Shown: positions 51,784 through 59,360, numbered from the stretch's first letter. The stretch: DNA of 64,000 bases from Pseudomonas denitrificans (nom. rej.) (GCF_008807415.1 NZ_CP043626.1:5556501-5620500), one strand, 5' to 3'. Notes: generated from the letters alone by a model not told the origin. Made by a program: numbers and translations.

Positions 51784-52839
51784 TCAGCCGGTCTTTTGTG
51801 CGAGGCGACTGCGCAGGGCTTCCAGCGGGCGCGGGTCGATCCATTCGCGCACGTCGAAGCGCGCCGGGATGAAGTTCCAGCGCTGCAGGAAGTCGGTGAA
51901 GTCCTGCAGGGCGAGGATCGAGCCTTCGTCGAGGTTGGTGCGCAGGCGCAGGTGGGCATCCTCGCCGTAGGCGGTGGCGACCCAGAACTCGCTGCTGTTG
52001 GTTTCCCGCGCCAGGTAGCGGCGGGTGTCGTCCGGATGCTGGTGCGCCCAGTCCTCGGCACGCAGTACCGAGGCGAGGATCGCGGTGGCGGCGTCGGGGT
52101 GTTGCTCCAGCAGGTTGAGGTCGACGCTCAGGGTGCGCGGCGTGCCGTTGTTGGCGCGGATCAGCGGCTCCGGGTGGGCGCCGGTGTCGATCACCGTGTG
52201 CAGGCCGAACTGCTGCGCCAGCTGTACGGCGTGGGCGCCCTTGAGGAAGATCGCATCGACCTCGCCCCGTAACAGCCCGACCAGTTCCGGGTTCTGGCTG
52301 CGCCGACGGCTGCCGCCGTGGCCGGTGATGCCGACGATGTTGCCCGGCGCCTCGTCGCTGAAGGTGCCCTTCAGGCCGAAGTCCACCAGCTCCAGATCGC
52401 GCACTTCCAGGCCTTCCAGGCGCAGGGCGTTTTCCAGGCCGCGAATGGCCTGGGCGCGGGTGAAGTCGATCTGCGCGCCGCTCCAGTCCGGCAGGCCGAA
52501 GCGCCGGCCCTTGAGGTCGCGCACGCTGCGGATGCCGCTCTCGGCGGTGGTCAGGATCAGCTGCGCCTCGTCGGCCCAGGACAGGCCGATCACGCGGGTT
52601 TCGCGGCCGCTGGCGCGGGCCCAGATGGCCGGGATGTTGCCGCCGTGGCGCACCGAGTTCTGCAGGGTGTGGTCGAAGTGCGACTCGCGCACCGCCTGGT
52701 CGGCGGACTCGCGCAGCGACTTGATCTGCGTGCCCTGCTCGGCGAGGGATTCTTCCAGCCAGCCTTTCTGCACGGCGATGCCGAGGCCGGTGGGCACCGG
52801 GCAGCGGGTGTACCAGAGGGTATCGAGGGGACGGGACAT
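51784..52839 (-). CDS. DszB-like sulfinate desulfinase with intact Cys-His-Arg set
   Basis: A 351-residue protein with no signal peptide, so cytoplasmic although its fold belongs to periplasmic binding proteins. It aligns with DszB: YTRCPVPTGLGIAVQKGWL gives Cys13 (DszB Cys27), and HFDHTLQNSVRHGGNIP gives His54 and Arg64 (DszB His60 and Arg70). In DszB these residues release sulfite from an aryl sulfinate. It lies 17 bases downstream of a flavin monooxygenase gene. The inferred job is C-S bond cleavage of a sulfinate made by that enzyme. An alternative is a non-enzymatic binding protein. Confidence 0.75.
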   Translation of the reverse strand: MSRPLDTLWYTRCPVPTGLGIAVQKGWLEESLAEQGTQIKSLRESADQAVRESHFDHTLQNSVRHGGNIPAIWARASGRETRVIGLSWADEAQLILTTAESGIRSVRDLKGRRFGLPDWSGAQIDFTRAQAIRGLENALRLEGLEVRDLELVDFGLKGTFSDEAPGNIVGITGHGGSRRRSQNPELVGLLRGEVDAIFLKGAHAVQLAQQFGLHTVIDTGAHPEPLIRANNGTPRTLSVDLNLLEQHPDAATAILASVLRAEDWAHQHPDDTRRYLARETNSSEFWVATAYGEDAHLRLRTNLDEGSILALQDFTDFLQRWNFIPARFDVREWIDPRPLEALRSRLAQKTG

Positions 52840-52856
52840 GTTCAGCTCCTTGTGGC

Positions 52857-54011
52857 TCAGGCGCGGGCCTTGAGTGCGTGGACGTCGGCGCGTTTGCCCT
52901 GCACCAGCGGCAGGACTTCCTGGCCGATGCGCAGGGCTTCTTCCAGGTGCGGGTTGCCGGCGAGGATGAAGGTGGAGAAGCCGGCGTCGCGGTATTCGGC
53001 GAGGCGTTCGGCGACGTTCTCGTGGCTGCCCACCAGGCCGATGGTCGGCCCCGGCTTGGCCTTGCCGAAGCCGGCCCAGAGGTTGGGGCCGAGGATCAGG
53101 TCGTCGAAGCGTTCGACGTTCTGGTGGTAGGCGGTCTGCCGCGCGGCGCCGACGGAGTCCGAGCCGGTGGCGAAGTTCTTGATGAAGGCGCTGGTGCGCG
53201 CGTCGATGCGCTCGTACTGGCGGCGCAGTTCGCTCCAGGCGGCCTCTTCGGTCTCGCGGGCGAACAGGTCGATGCGGATGCCGAAGCGGATTTCGCGGCC
53301 CTGCTTGTCGGCCAGCTCACGCACCCGCTCCAGATGCGGCTTGAGCTTGTCGATGGGTTCGGCCCAGTTGAGGTAGACGTCGGCGTGCTTCGCCGCAACG
53401 TCCAGCGCCGGATCGGAGAAGCCGGAGAAATACACGCCGGGCTTGCGTACGTTGCGCAGCGCGATCGGCAGCGAGCCGTTCTCCAGCTGGTAGATGTCGC
53501 CCTGGTAGGAGAACTGCTCGTTTTTCCACAGGCCGTCGATGATGTCGAGGAACTCGCCGGTGCGCTGGTAGCGCTTGTCGTGGTCGAGGAAGTCGCCGTT
53601 GGCGCGCTGGCTGGCGGGGTTGCCGCCGGTGATGATGTTCCACTCCAGGCGGTCGCGGGACAGGTGCTGGAGGATTGCCGCCTGCTGCGCCGCGTAGGCC
53701 GGCAGGGTCCAGGCGGCCTGGAAGGCGATCAGGAACTTGATCCGGCGGGTCTCGCGGGCCAGCGCGGCGGCGGCGATCCACGGCTCCGGCCCGGTGGGCA
53801 GCAGCGCGCCCTCGAAGCCGGCGATCTCGGCGGCCTTGGCCACCTGGGCGATGTAGTCGATGTAGGTGAAGCCGTCCGGCTCGCCGTTGGGCAGGCGACC
53901 CGGGGCGATGTTGCCGGGGCGCTCGATGTGGCTGCCGCGGTTGTTCTTGTCCGAGGCGAGATAGGGACCGTCGCTGCCCAGCGGCAGTCGCCAGAAGAAT
54001 TCGGTGCTCAT
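52857..54011 (-). CDS. SsuD-like FMNH2-dependent monooxygenase (LLM class)
   Basis: A TIM-barrel luciferase-like monooxygenase. The ATG at 54011 has AAGGAG 7 bases upstream and gives 384 residues, close to the 381 of SsuD. Shared family blocks include ALLPTG, TRRIKFLIAFQ, WNIITGGNPASQ, VYLNWAEP, IRFGIR and GPNLWAGFG. Residues important in SsuD differ: its Cys54 region (GRSCEDAW) is shortened to GPEPW (74-78), its His228 aligns with Asp248, and its Arg297 loop reads KAKPGP. The substrate is therefore probably not a simple alkanesulfonate. It needs a flavin reductase, which is not encoded nearby. It is first gene of the leftward operon. Confidence 0.88.
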   Translation of the reverse strand: MSTEFFWRLPLGSDGPYLASDKNNRGSHIERPGNIAPGRLPNGEPDGFTYIDYIAQVAKAAEIAGFEGALLPTGPEPWIAAAALARETRRIKFLIAFQAAWTLPAYAAQQAAILQHLSRDRLEWNIITGGNPASQRANGDFLDHDKRYQRTGEFLDIIDGLWKNEQFSYQGDIYQLENGSLPIALRNVRKPGVYFSGFSDPALDVAAKHADVYLNWAEPIDKLKPHLERVRELADKQGREIRFGIRIDLFARETEEAAWSELRRQYERIDARTSAFIKNFATGSDSVGAARQTAYHQNVERFDDLILGPNLWAGFGKAKPGPTIGLVGSHENVAERLAEYRDAGFSTFILAGNPHLEEALRIGQEVLPLVQGKRADVHALKARA

Positions 54012-54066
54012 GACCATGCTCCTTTGCTTGGCGGGGGCAGCGTCGTGCTGCTTGTACAGGGTCTTG

Positions 54067-54082
54067 AGCAAGGGCTGTGCCC
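54067..54082 (-). promoter_or_regulatory. Sigma-54 (-24/-12) promoter of the monooxygenase operon
   Basis: Read on the minus strand, GGGCACAGCCCTTGCT has GG and GC exactly 10 bases apart and TTGC at -12. It lies 56 bases before the monooxygenase ATG. Only the first base differs from TGGCAC. Confidence 0.72.
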
Positions 54083-54124
54083 AAAGCCTGCAGGCCAGGC
54101 GGGGCGGGGCTTTCAGGCGGGCGT

Positions 54125-54140
54125 GCTGCTGTGGCAGCAG
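54125..54140. promoter_or_regulatory. Palindrome shared with the TonB-receptor promoter region
   Basis: GCTGCTGTGGCAGCAG is a near-perfect palindrome lying between the two divergent -24/-12 elements. A close match, GCTGCCTGGGCAGCAG, lies at 59241-59256. It is a candidate enhancer site for a sigma-54 activator. Confidence 0.45.
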
Positions 54141-54277
54141 GGCGTTTGTCTGTACAGCAGCAGTGGGTCAGCAGGGGATGCTGGGCGGGCAGCAATTTCG
54201 CCCGTTTCGCCAGGGGTGGTGCCCGTTTGTTGGCTTTCTGTTCATCCAACTAATTGATTTGTAATGATATTTTTTAG

Positions 54278-54293
54278 TGGCACAAGTCCTGCT
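54278..54293 (+). promoter_or_regulatory. Sigma-54 (-24/-12) promoter of the aldolase-like gene
   Basis: TGGCACAAGTCCTGCT has TGGCAC at -24 and TGCT at -12, with GG and GC 10 bases apart. It lies 57 bases before the ATG at 54351. This is the best -24/-12 match in the window. The rest of the 339-base region 54012-54350 has no gene; AT-rich sequence lies just upstream of this promoter. Confidence 0.75.
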
Positions 54294-54350
54294 CAGTCAG
54301 TGGAACACCGCCACGCGGTTCATCCATCCCCGACTGCCAGGAGGCACTCC

Positions 54351-55082
54351 ATGTCCACCCTCGACCCGCAACTCGCCAGCCAGCTCGAACAGGTCCGCCG
54401 CGACTTCGCCAAGGCCTTCCGCGTGCTCAAGGAGAGCCGCACCCTCACCGCCACCAACACCTACCAGGCCTACGTGCGGGTGCCTGACAGCGACAAGGTG
54501 ATCGCCGTCCACGCGCCGAACCCCTGGGCTGATGACCAGGAAATCCGCGCGGTGGTGGCTACCTACGACGGCGAAGTGATCCTCGACGAAAGCATCCCCG
54601 GCGCGACCCCGCTCAGCGGCCGTGGTGCAGGCGGCAACGGCAAGCGCTACGCGGCAATCTTCCAGGCGCGCCCGGAAGTGAACGTGGTGATCCATGTGCA
54701 TACCGCCTACCTCGGCGGCTGGGCCAGTGCGCACCGCGTGCTGCCGATCCGTTATGCCGCCTCCCAGCGCGTGACCCTGGCCCGCGAACTGCCGATCTAC
54801 ATCGACCGCCGCCAGCCCGAACCGCTGTTCATCCTCGACAGGCTCGCGGAGAACCCGCACACCCCGGCCATCCTCGAAGCCAACGGCGGCGCGACCTTCT
54901 GGGGCGACGACCTGATCAAGGCGTCCAAGCTGATCCTGCTGCTGGAGGAAGGCGCCTACTTCCAGGGCCTCGCCGAAAGCCTCGGTGGCTCCCAGGAATT
55001 CGGCCCCGGCGTGCTGGAGCAGCAATGGAAGATGACCGGCCTCTGGGAGCAGGGCCAGAAGCTGCTGGGCGCGGCGGCCTGA
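54351..55082 (+). CDS. Class II aldolase/adducin family protein
   Basis: A cytoplasmic metal-dependent aldolase-like protein of 243 residues from the ATG at 54351, which has AGGAGG upstream. Family motifs: TATNTYQAYVRVP near the start, TPLSGRGAGGNGKRYAAIF, and VIHVHTAYLGG, whose HxH binds zinc in fuculose- and ribulose-phosphate aldolases. The usual third ligand region reads ANGGATFWGDDL. It is divergent from the monooxygenase operon and has its own -24/-12 promoter, so it probably works on a carbon product of the desulfurisation route. The actual reaction is unknown. Confidence 0.85.
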   Translation: MSTLDPQLASQLEQVRRDFAKAFRVLKESRTLTATNTYQAYVRVPDSDKVIAVHAPNPWADDQEIRAVVATYDGEVILDESIPGATPLSGRGAGGNGKRYAAIFQARPEVNVVIHVHTAYLGGWASAHRVLPIRYAASQRVTLARELPIYIDRRQPEPLFILDRLAENPHTPAILEANGGATFWGDDLIKASKLILLLEEGAYFQGLAESLGGSQEFGPGVLEQQWKMTGLWEQGQKLLGAAA

Positions 55083-55098
55083 GTTTCTCCCCGGTATG

Positions 55099-55125
55099 AA
55101 AAAGCCCTCTTGCGAGGGCTTTTTT
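55099..55125. terminator. Rho-independent terminator after the aldolase-like gene
   Basis: AAAAAGCCCTC (55099-55109), loop TTGC, GAGGGCTTTTTT. The stem and flanking A and T runs make it effective on both strands; on the minus strand it lies just beyond the HicB-like gene and REP. Confidence 0.88.
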
Positions 55126-55133
55126 GTCGGCGC

Positions 55134-55174
55134 GGACCTTGTCCGCGTATCGCGGGCGTGGCCCGCTCCTACGG
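55134..55174. repeat. REP element
   Basis: GGACCTTGTCCGCG with GCGGGCGTGGCCCGCTCCTACG, a copy of the GAGCGGGC family in inverted orientation. It lies at the 3' end of the HicB-like gene and overlaps its last codons. Confidence 0.7.
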
Positions 55175-55372
55175 GATTGGTAACCCTCTGCAGGCTTCGA
55201 AGTCGCTCAGATAATCATCGATTGCGGACTGGAAAGCGGGCATCAGTTCCTCAAGGCGTTTTGCCTCGAAACTGACAATCTGCTGTAGCCCGAGAATGCG
55301 TCCAACGAAGAGATCATCTCGCTCATCGACTGCGATGCGCACAGTGAAGCCCTTGTAGGTCATGCCTTCCAT
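55169..55372 (-). CDS. Orphan HicB-like antitoxin protein, C-terminally short
   Basis: A 67-residue protein with the HicB fold pattern: MTYKGFTVRIAVDERDDLFVGRILGLQQIVSFEA then ELMPAFQSAIDDYL. GGAG lies 7 bases before the ATG at 55372. It ends soon after the core and lacks the usual C-terminal helix-turn-helix or ribbon-helix-helix DNA-binding part. No hicA-like toxin frame is seen beside it, so it is probably an orphan or remnant rather than a working toxin-antitoxin pair. Its 3' end touches a REP element, which may have shortened it. Confidence 0.7.
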   Translation of the reverse strand: MEGMTYKGFTVRIAVDERDDLFVGRILGLQQIVSFEAKRLEELMPAFQSAIDDYLSDFEACRGLPIP

Positions 55373-55519
55373 GTTCTGACTCCGGTGTGCTCGGGTGCGG
55401 TGGACAGAATGGATTGTGGGCGGTGTCTTGTAACGTCGGGGGGGCATTGTGAGATTTCTTATCGCAATGTCGGACCTCGACACAGTTGTGGGAGTAACTG
55501 TCTTCCTCTGGAGATCCGT

Positions 55520-55680
55520 GCCTTGGCTCCCCTCTCCCTAGCCCTCTCCCTGAAGGGAGAGGGCGGGGGAGAGGGTATGCTCCGGCGGGATATTTCAGGT
55601 GGGAGCGGACTCCGTCCGCGATGTGCAACAGGCCGGCTCCGAGTAGCCGGCAATCTATCGCGGACAGAGACCGCTCCTAC
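55520..55680. repeat. Composite repeat cluster upstream of the HicB-like gene
   Basis: Within the 315-base gene-free stretch 55373-55687, CCCTCTCCCTGAAGGGAGAG near 55537 forms a hairpin. An inverted REP pair follows: GGGAGCGGACTCCGTCCGCG from about 55603, mirrored by CGCGGACAGAGACCGCTCCTACG to about 55680, enclosing CCGGCTCCGAGTAGCCGG. It sits between the HicB-like gene and the 3' end of the binding-protein gene and may terminate the latter. Confidence 0.7.
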
Positions 55681-55687
55681 GCTCAGA

Positions 55688-56764
55688 TCAAGGCTTGGCG
55701 GCGACAGAAGGCCCGGCGCTGCGCTGCCAGAAGCTTTCCAGCTGCAGGTTCTTCAAGCCCTGCTCGACGAATTTCGGCTCCAGCAGATCATCCACTCTCA
55801 CCGCGTTGCGGATCAGCTTCGCCTTCAGGCTGTAGGCGATGCCGTCGCTGTAATGCTGGCGCAGGGCGTCGTCGTAGAGCGGGGAGAAGTGCGCGGGCCA
55901 GGGCTCGCCGGAGACCTCGCGCTGCAGCACGCTCAGCGGTACGCCGGAGCGGGTCTGGGCCTGCTGGTACTGCGCCTGGTTGGCGTCCTGGGAGACCCAC
56001 CACGCGGCTTTCAGGTAGGCGTCCACCACCAGCTGGGTGAGGTCGGGATGGTCTTTCACGAAGTCCTTCGCGCCCCAGACTTCGGCGCGCATCTTCCAGT
56101 CCGCCGGGGCCTCCTTGCTCGACCAGATGATGCGGCCGACCTGTTTGTCTTCCAGCAGGAAGGCATCGCTCAGGGTGAAGAAGGCATCCACCCGCCCGGC
56201 ACTCAGCGCGGCGGCGCCGGCCTGCGGGTTGAGGTTGAAGATGCGGAAGTCGTCGAAGCCCAGGTGGTTGGCTTCCAGCAGCTTGGCGAACGACAACTCC
56301 CAAGGCCGACCGCGGTGCAGGGCGATGCGCTTGCCCTTGAGGTCGCCGATGGATTTCGCCGTGGAGCCTGGCGGCACCACCAGGTAGACGTTGTTGCCGA
56401 TGCCGCCGGGGACGATCAGCTGGGTCTGCACGCCCGAGGCGTTGGCGATGATCGACGGCAGGTCGCCGTAGAAGGCGAAGTCGATGCGCCTGTTGGCGAA
56501 CTCCTCGTTGACGAAGGTGCCCACCGAGCCGGTGGCGGCGGGCACCCACTCCAGCTTGATGCCGCGCTGGGCCAGTTGCTGTTCCAGCCATTTGTCGCGG
56601 TCGATCACGTAGGACGGGCCGTTGAAGGTGATTTGCCCGGCATTGGCGTAGGCCACCGTGGCGATGCGCAGGGTGGTTGGCTGCTCGGCGGCCAGGGCGT
56701 GGCCTGCGAGCAGCACGGCGGCGGCCGGCAGCAGCCGGCGCAGCGCGCGATGCAGAAGGTTCAT
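55688..56764 (-). CDS. Sulfonate-type ABC transporter periplasmic binding protein
   Basis: The ATG at 56764 gives 358 residues with a clear Sec signal peptide (LLPAAAVLLAGHALAAE). The mature protein is of the SsuA/TauA/NMT1 type: FAFYGDLPSIIANASGVQTQLI, GNNVYLVVPPGSTAKSIGDLKGKRIALHRGRPWE, ALSAGRVDAFFTLSD. Unlike the two cytoplasmic paralogs in this locus it is exported. It follows the TonB-receptor gene by 14 bases in one operon. It should deliver the substrate to the SsuBC-like importer at 47089-49441. Confidence 0.9.
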   Translation of the reverse strand: MNLLHRALRRLLPAAAVLLAGHALAAEQPTTLRIATVAYANAGQITFNGPSYVIDRDKWLEQQLAQRGIKLEWVPAATGSVGTFVNEEFANRRIDFAFYGDLPSIIANASGVQTQLIVPGGIGNNVYLVVPPGSTAKSIGDLKGKRIALHRGRPWELSFAKLLEANHLGFDDFRIFNLNPQAGAAALSAGRVDAFFTLSDAFLLEDKQVGRIIWSSKEAPADWKMRAEVWGAKDFVKDHPDLTQLVVDAYLKAAWWVSQDANQAQYQQAQTRSGVPLSVLQREVSGEPWPAHFSPLYDDALRQHYSDGIAYSLKAKLIRNAVRVDDLLEPKFVEQGLKNLQLESFWQRSAGPSVAAKP

Positions 56765-56778
56765 GGGGATTACCTCGC

Positions 56779-58995
56779 TCAGAAGTCGGTGGTGACCGAG
56801 ACGCCGAAGGTGCGCGGGTCGCCGTACATGACGGCGGCGGTCTGGTAGCCCGTGGGCAGGGTGTGGTTGCGGTATTCCTTGTCGGTGAGGTTGTTCACAT
56901 AGGCGGTGATGCGCGTGGTCTCGCCCGGCAGCTCGTAGGTCACCCGCGCGTTGCCCAGGGTGTAGCCGCCGGTGCGCATGTTGGCGCTCTGGTCGTTGGT
57001 GAAGAAGTACTGGCGGCTGCGGGTGTTCCAGTCGGTGCCCAGCACCACTGCGCCGCCGACGTTGAGCGGGATGCGGTAGTCGGCGCCGATCACCGCCGAG
57101 ACGCTGGGCGCGCGGACGAAGTGGTTGCCGGAATAGTCGTCGTTGCCCGAGGTGTAGTCGGTGAACTCGGTGTGCAGCAGGCCCAGGCCTAGGTTCAGGT
57201 GCAGGTTCTGCACGGGGATGGCTTCGAGTTCGAACTCGGCGCCGTAGGCCTCTCCCTGGGCGCCGTTGGCCAGGCGCGAGACGGTCTGGTTGTTCACTGC
57301 GGTGACGATGTTGAGCTGGATGTCCTCGTAGTCGTAGTAGAAGACGCTGGCGTTGGCGTTCAGGCGGCCGTCGAACCATTCCGACTTCAGGCCCAGCTCG
57401 TAGGAAGTGAGGTATTCCGGATCGACCTTGGCCACCGTGGCCTGGCTGGTGACGCCGGCGTTGTAGCCGCCGGAGCGGAAGCCGCGAGCGTAGCGGAAGT
57501 AGGCACGGGCGTTATCGGAAATCCGGTACTCGGGCGTCAGGTCCCAGCTGTAGTCGCTCCAGGTGTTGCTCTCGTCCTGGGTGGCGTTGACGATCAGCGG
57601 CGAGTCGACGTTGCCCGGCTGCCACCAGTGGCCGTCGCCGAAGCTGGCGGCGCCCCGGTTGACCAGGCGCGCGAGGTCGATGTCCTTGGTCTCGCGGGTC
57701 CAGCGCAGGCCGGCGGTGACGCTGAAGTGGTCGGTGAAGTTGTAGGTGGTGCTGCCGAAGATGGCGTAGCTCTCGGTCTTCTGGTCGTAGCTGACGTTGT
57801 TGTAGTAGCTGGGGATATAGGCGTTGGGCAGCGCCGCGTTGGCGTTCTTCGATTCCAGGTCTTCGTTGAAGTAGTGGAAGCCCAGTACCCAGTTCAGCCG
57901 GTCGCTGCGCGGCGAGGCCAGGCGCAGCTCCTGCGACCACTGCTGGCTGTCGGCATAGCTGTAGCTGCGCTGCAGTTCCAGCGGGGTGTTGTCGCTGTCG
58001 GTCCAGCCGTCGCGGGTGAAGTGCTCGAAGGCGGTAATGGAGGTCAGTTCGAGGTCGCCCAGTTGCCAGACCAGGTTGAGGTTACTGCCGGCCTGGTCGA
58101 TCTCGGCCTGGTACTTGGCGTTGAAGTTGGCCTTGCCCAGTTTCGGGTCGATGGAATAGCCGAACTGGTTGGTGCCGTCCGGGCGGGTGCCGTAGCTCAC
58201 GGTGTTGTAGCTGGCGGTGTCGTGGTAATGGCGGGCGTGGACGTTGAGGTTGGCGTCGAGGTTGTCGTTCACCCGCGCGGCCAGTTGCAGGCGTACGGCG
58301 TCGTCTTCCAGCGCGCCCTGGTCGTTGCCGTCGTTCTCGTTCTCGGTATAGCCGTCGCGGCCCTGGTGGTGGAAGGACAGGCGGCCGGCCAGCTTGTCAT
58401 CCACCAGCGCGTCGCTCACCGCGCCTTCGACGATGCGGTTGGCGTAGTTGCCCAGGTCGACCTTGAAGTAGCCCTCGGGGCTGAAGGTCGGCTTGCGCGA
58501 GATGAAGTTGATCGCGCCGCCCGTGGTGTTCTTGCCCCACAGGGTGCCCTGCGGCCCGCGCAGCACTTCCACACGCTCCTGGTCGAACAACGGGAAGCCG
58601 GTGGCGCTGATGTTGGCGATGTACACGTCGTCGACGTAGATGCCGATCGGGCTGACCGTGTTGGCGCCCTGGTCGCCGGTGCCCAGGCCGCGAATCCACC
58701 AGCGCGGGCGACCGTGCCCGTCGGTGGTACCGGCGGAGGCGTTGGGGGTGTAGCGGGTGACCTCGCTGGCCGATTGCAGGGAGGCGTCGCGGATCTTCTC
58801 GCCGCTGAGCACGGTGATCGGTGCCGGCACTTCCTGTACCGACTCCTCGCGCTTCTGCGCGGTGACCACCACCTTGCCGAGGGTCGGTGCGGCGCTGGTT
58901 TCTTCGGTTTTCGGCGACTCGCTGTCGGCGCCATGGGCGACGACGCTGGCCAGGCTCGCCAGGATGGCAAGGGAAAGGGTGCTGCGTTTGAACAT
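56779..58995 (-). CDS. TonB-dependent outer-membrane receptor
   Basis: The ATG at 58995 gives 738 residues with a signal peptide (TLSLAILASLASVVAHG). The TonB box and plug follow (GKVVVTAQKREESVQEVP, GIYVDDVYIANISATGFPLFDQERVEVLRGPQGTLWGKN), and a ~22-strand barrel ends TFGVSVTTDF. The type is often labelled a siderophore receptor, but co-transcription with a sulfonate binding protein suggests uptake of a bulky organosulfur compound or sulfate ester. A -24/-12 element lies 135 bases upstream. Confidence 0.9.
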   Translation of the reverse strand: MFKRSTLSLAILASLASVVAHGADSESPKTEETSAAPTLGKVVVTAQKREESVQEVPAPITVLSGEKIRDASLQSASEVTRYTPNASAGTTDGHGRPRWWIRGLGTGDQGANTVSPIGIYVDDVYIANISATGFPLFDQERVEVLRGPQGTLWGKNTTGGAINFISRKPTFSPEGYFKVDLGNYANRIVEGAVSDALVDDKLAGRLSFHHQGRDGYTENENDGNDQGALEDDAVRLQLAARVNDNLDANLNVHARHYHDTASYNTVSYGTRPDGTNQFGYSIDPKLGKANFNAKYQAEIDQAGSNLNLVWQLGDLELTSITAFEHFTRDGWTDSDNTPLELQRSYSYADSQQWSQELRLASPRSDRLNWVLGFHYFNEDLESKNANAALPNAYIPSYYNNVSYDQKTESYAIFGSTTYNFTDHFSVTAGLRWTRETKDIDLARLVNRGAASFGDGHWWQPGNVDSPLIVNATQDESNTWSDYSWDLTPEYRISDNARAYFRYARGFRSGGYNAGVTSQATVAKVDPEYLTSYELGLKSEWFDGRLNANASVFYYDYEDIQLNIVTAVNNQTVSRLANGAQGEAYGAEFELEAIPVQNLHLNLGLGLLHTEFTDYTSGNDDYSGNHFVRAPSVSAVIGADYRIPLNVGGAVVLGTDWNTRSRQYFFTNDQSANMRTGGYTLGNARVTYELPGETTRITAYVNNLTDKEYRNHTLPTGYQTAAVMYGDPRTFGVSVTTDF

Positions 58996-59129
58996 GGTGT
59001 CCCCAGGGGGCGGCGAAAGGACGGCTGGCTCTTTGGTGCTCGGTCGTCGCCGCAAGGCATGAAGCGGTTGTTGCGTTGCTCTTGTGCTGGCTCACGCGTG
59101 ATGAAGGCCGGAAGGCTTGCCGGGGACAT

Positions 59130-59145
59130 CGCAACATCCGTACCG
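59130..59145 (-). promoter_or_regulatory. Possible sigma-54 promoter of the TonB-receptor operon
   Basis: On the minus strand CGGTACGGATGTTGCG has GG and GC 10 bases apart and TTGC at -12; the -24 half is weaker (GGTACG). The leader to the ATG would be about 125 bases. The 365-base gap 58996-59360 otherwise holds the palindrome at 59241 and no gene. Confidence 0.5.
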
Positions 59146-59240
59146 CTTTCCGGGTCAGTTTTAAGTTGCTGATATAAAAGGATTTTCATGAAAGCCTGCG
59201 CACGCTGTGCTGCTGCAGAAGCAGTCCATGCTGGGCTGTC

Positions 59241-59256
59241 GCTGCCTGGGCAGCAG
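59241..59256. promoter_or_regulatory. Palindrome matching the one at 54125
   Basis: GCTGCCTGGGCAGCAG matches 13 of 16 bases of the palindrome between the two sulfur operons. It lies about 100 bases upstream of the putative -24/-12 element, a usual distance for an enhancer-binding protein. Confidence 0.4.
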
Positions 59257-59360
59257 CAAGGCAGCAGTCGCCGGACAGAGCGGCGCGGCTTTCGTCGCAG
59301 TGCCGCTGGAACGCAATGTGCAGCTGGTAAGCTGGTCGCTTGAAAGCCCTGGAGTTGGTA

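Noticed and set aside
50643..52839. Annotating the two 351-residue proteins as ABC substrate-binding proteins
   Set aside because: Both lack any signal peptide, and the Cys13 copy carries the Cys/His/Arg pattern of DszB. The exported protein at 55688 fills the binding-protein role.
55373..55483. HicA-type toxin upstream of the HicB-like gene
   Set aside because: No frame of suitable length with the HicA double-stranded-RNA-binding fold pattern is present on either side.
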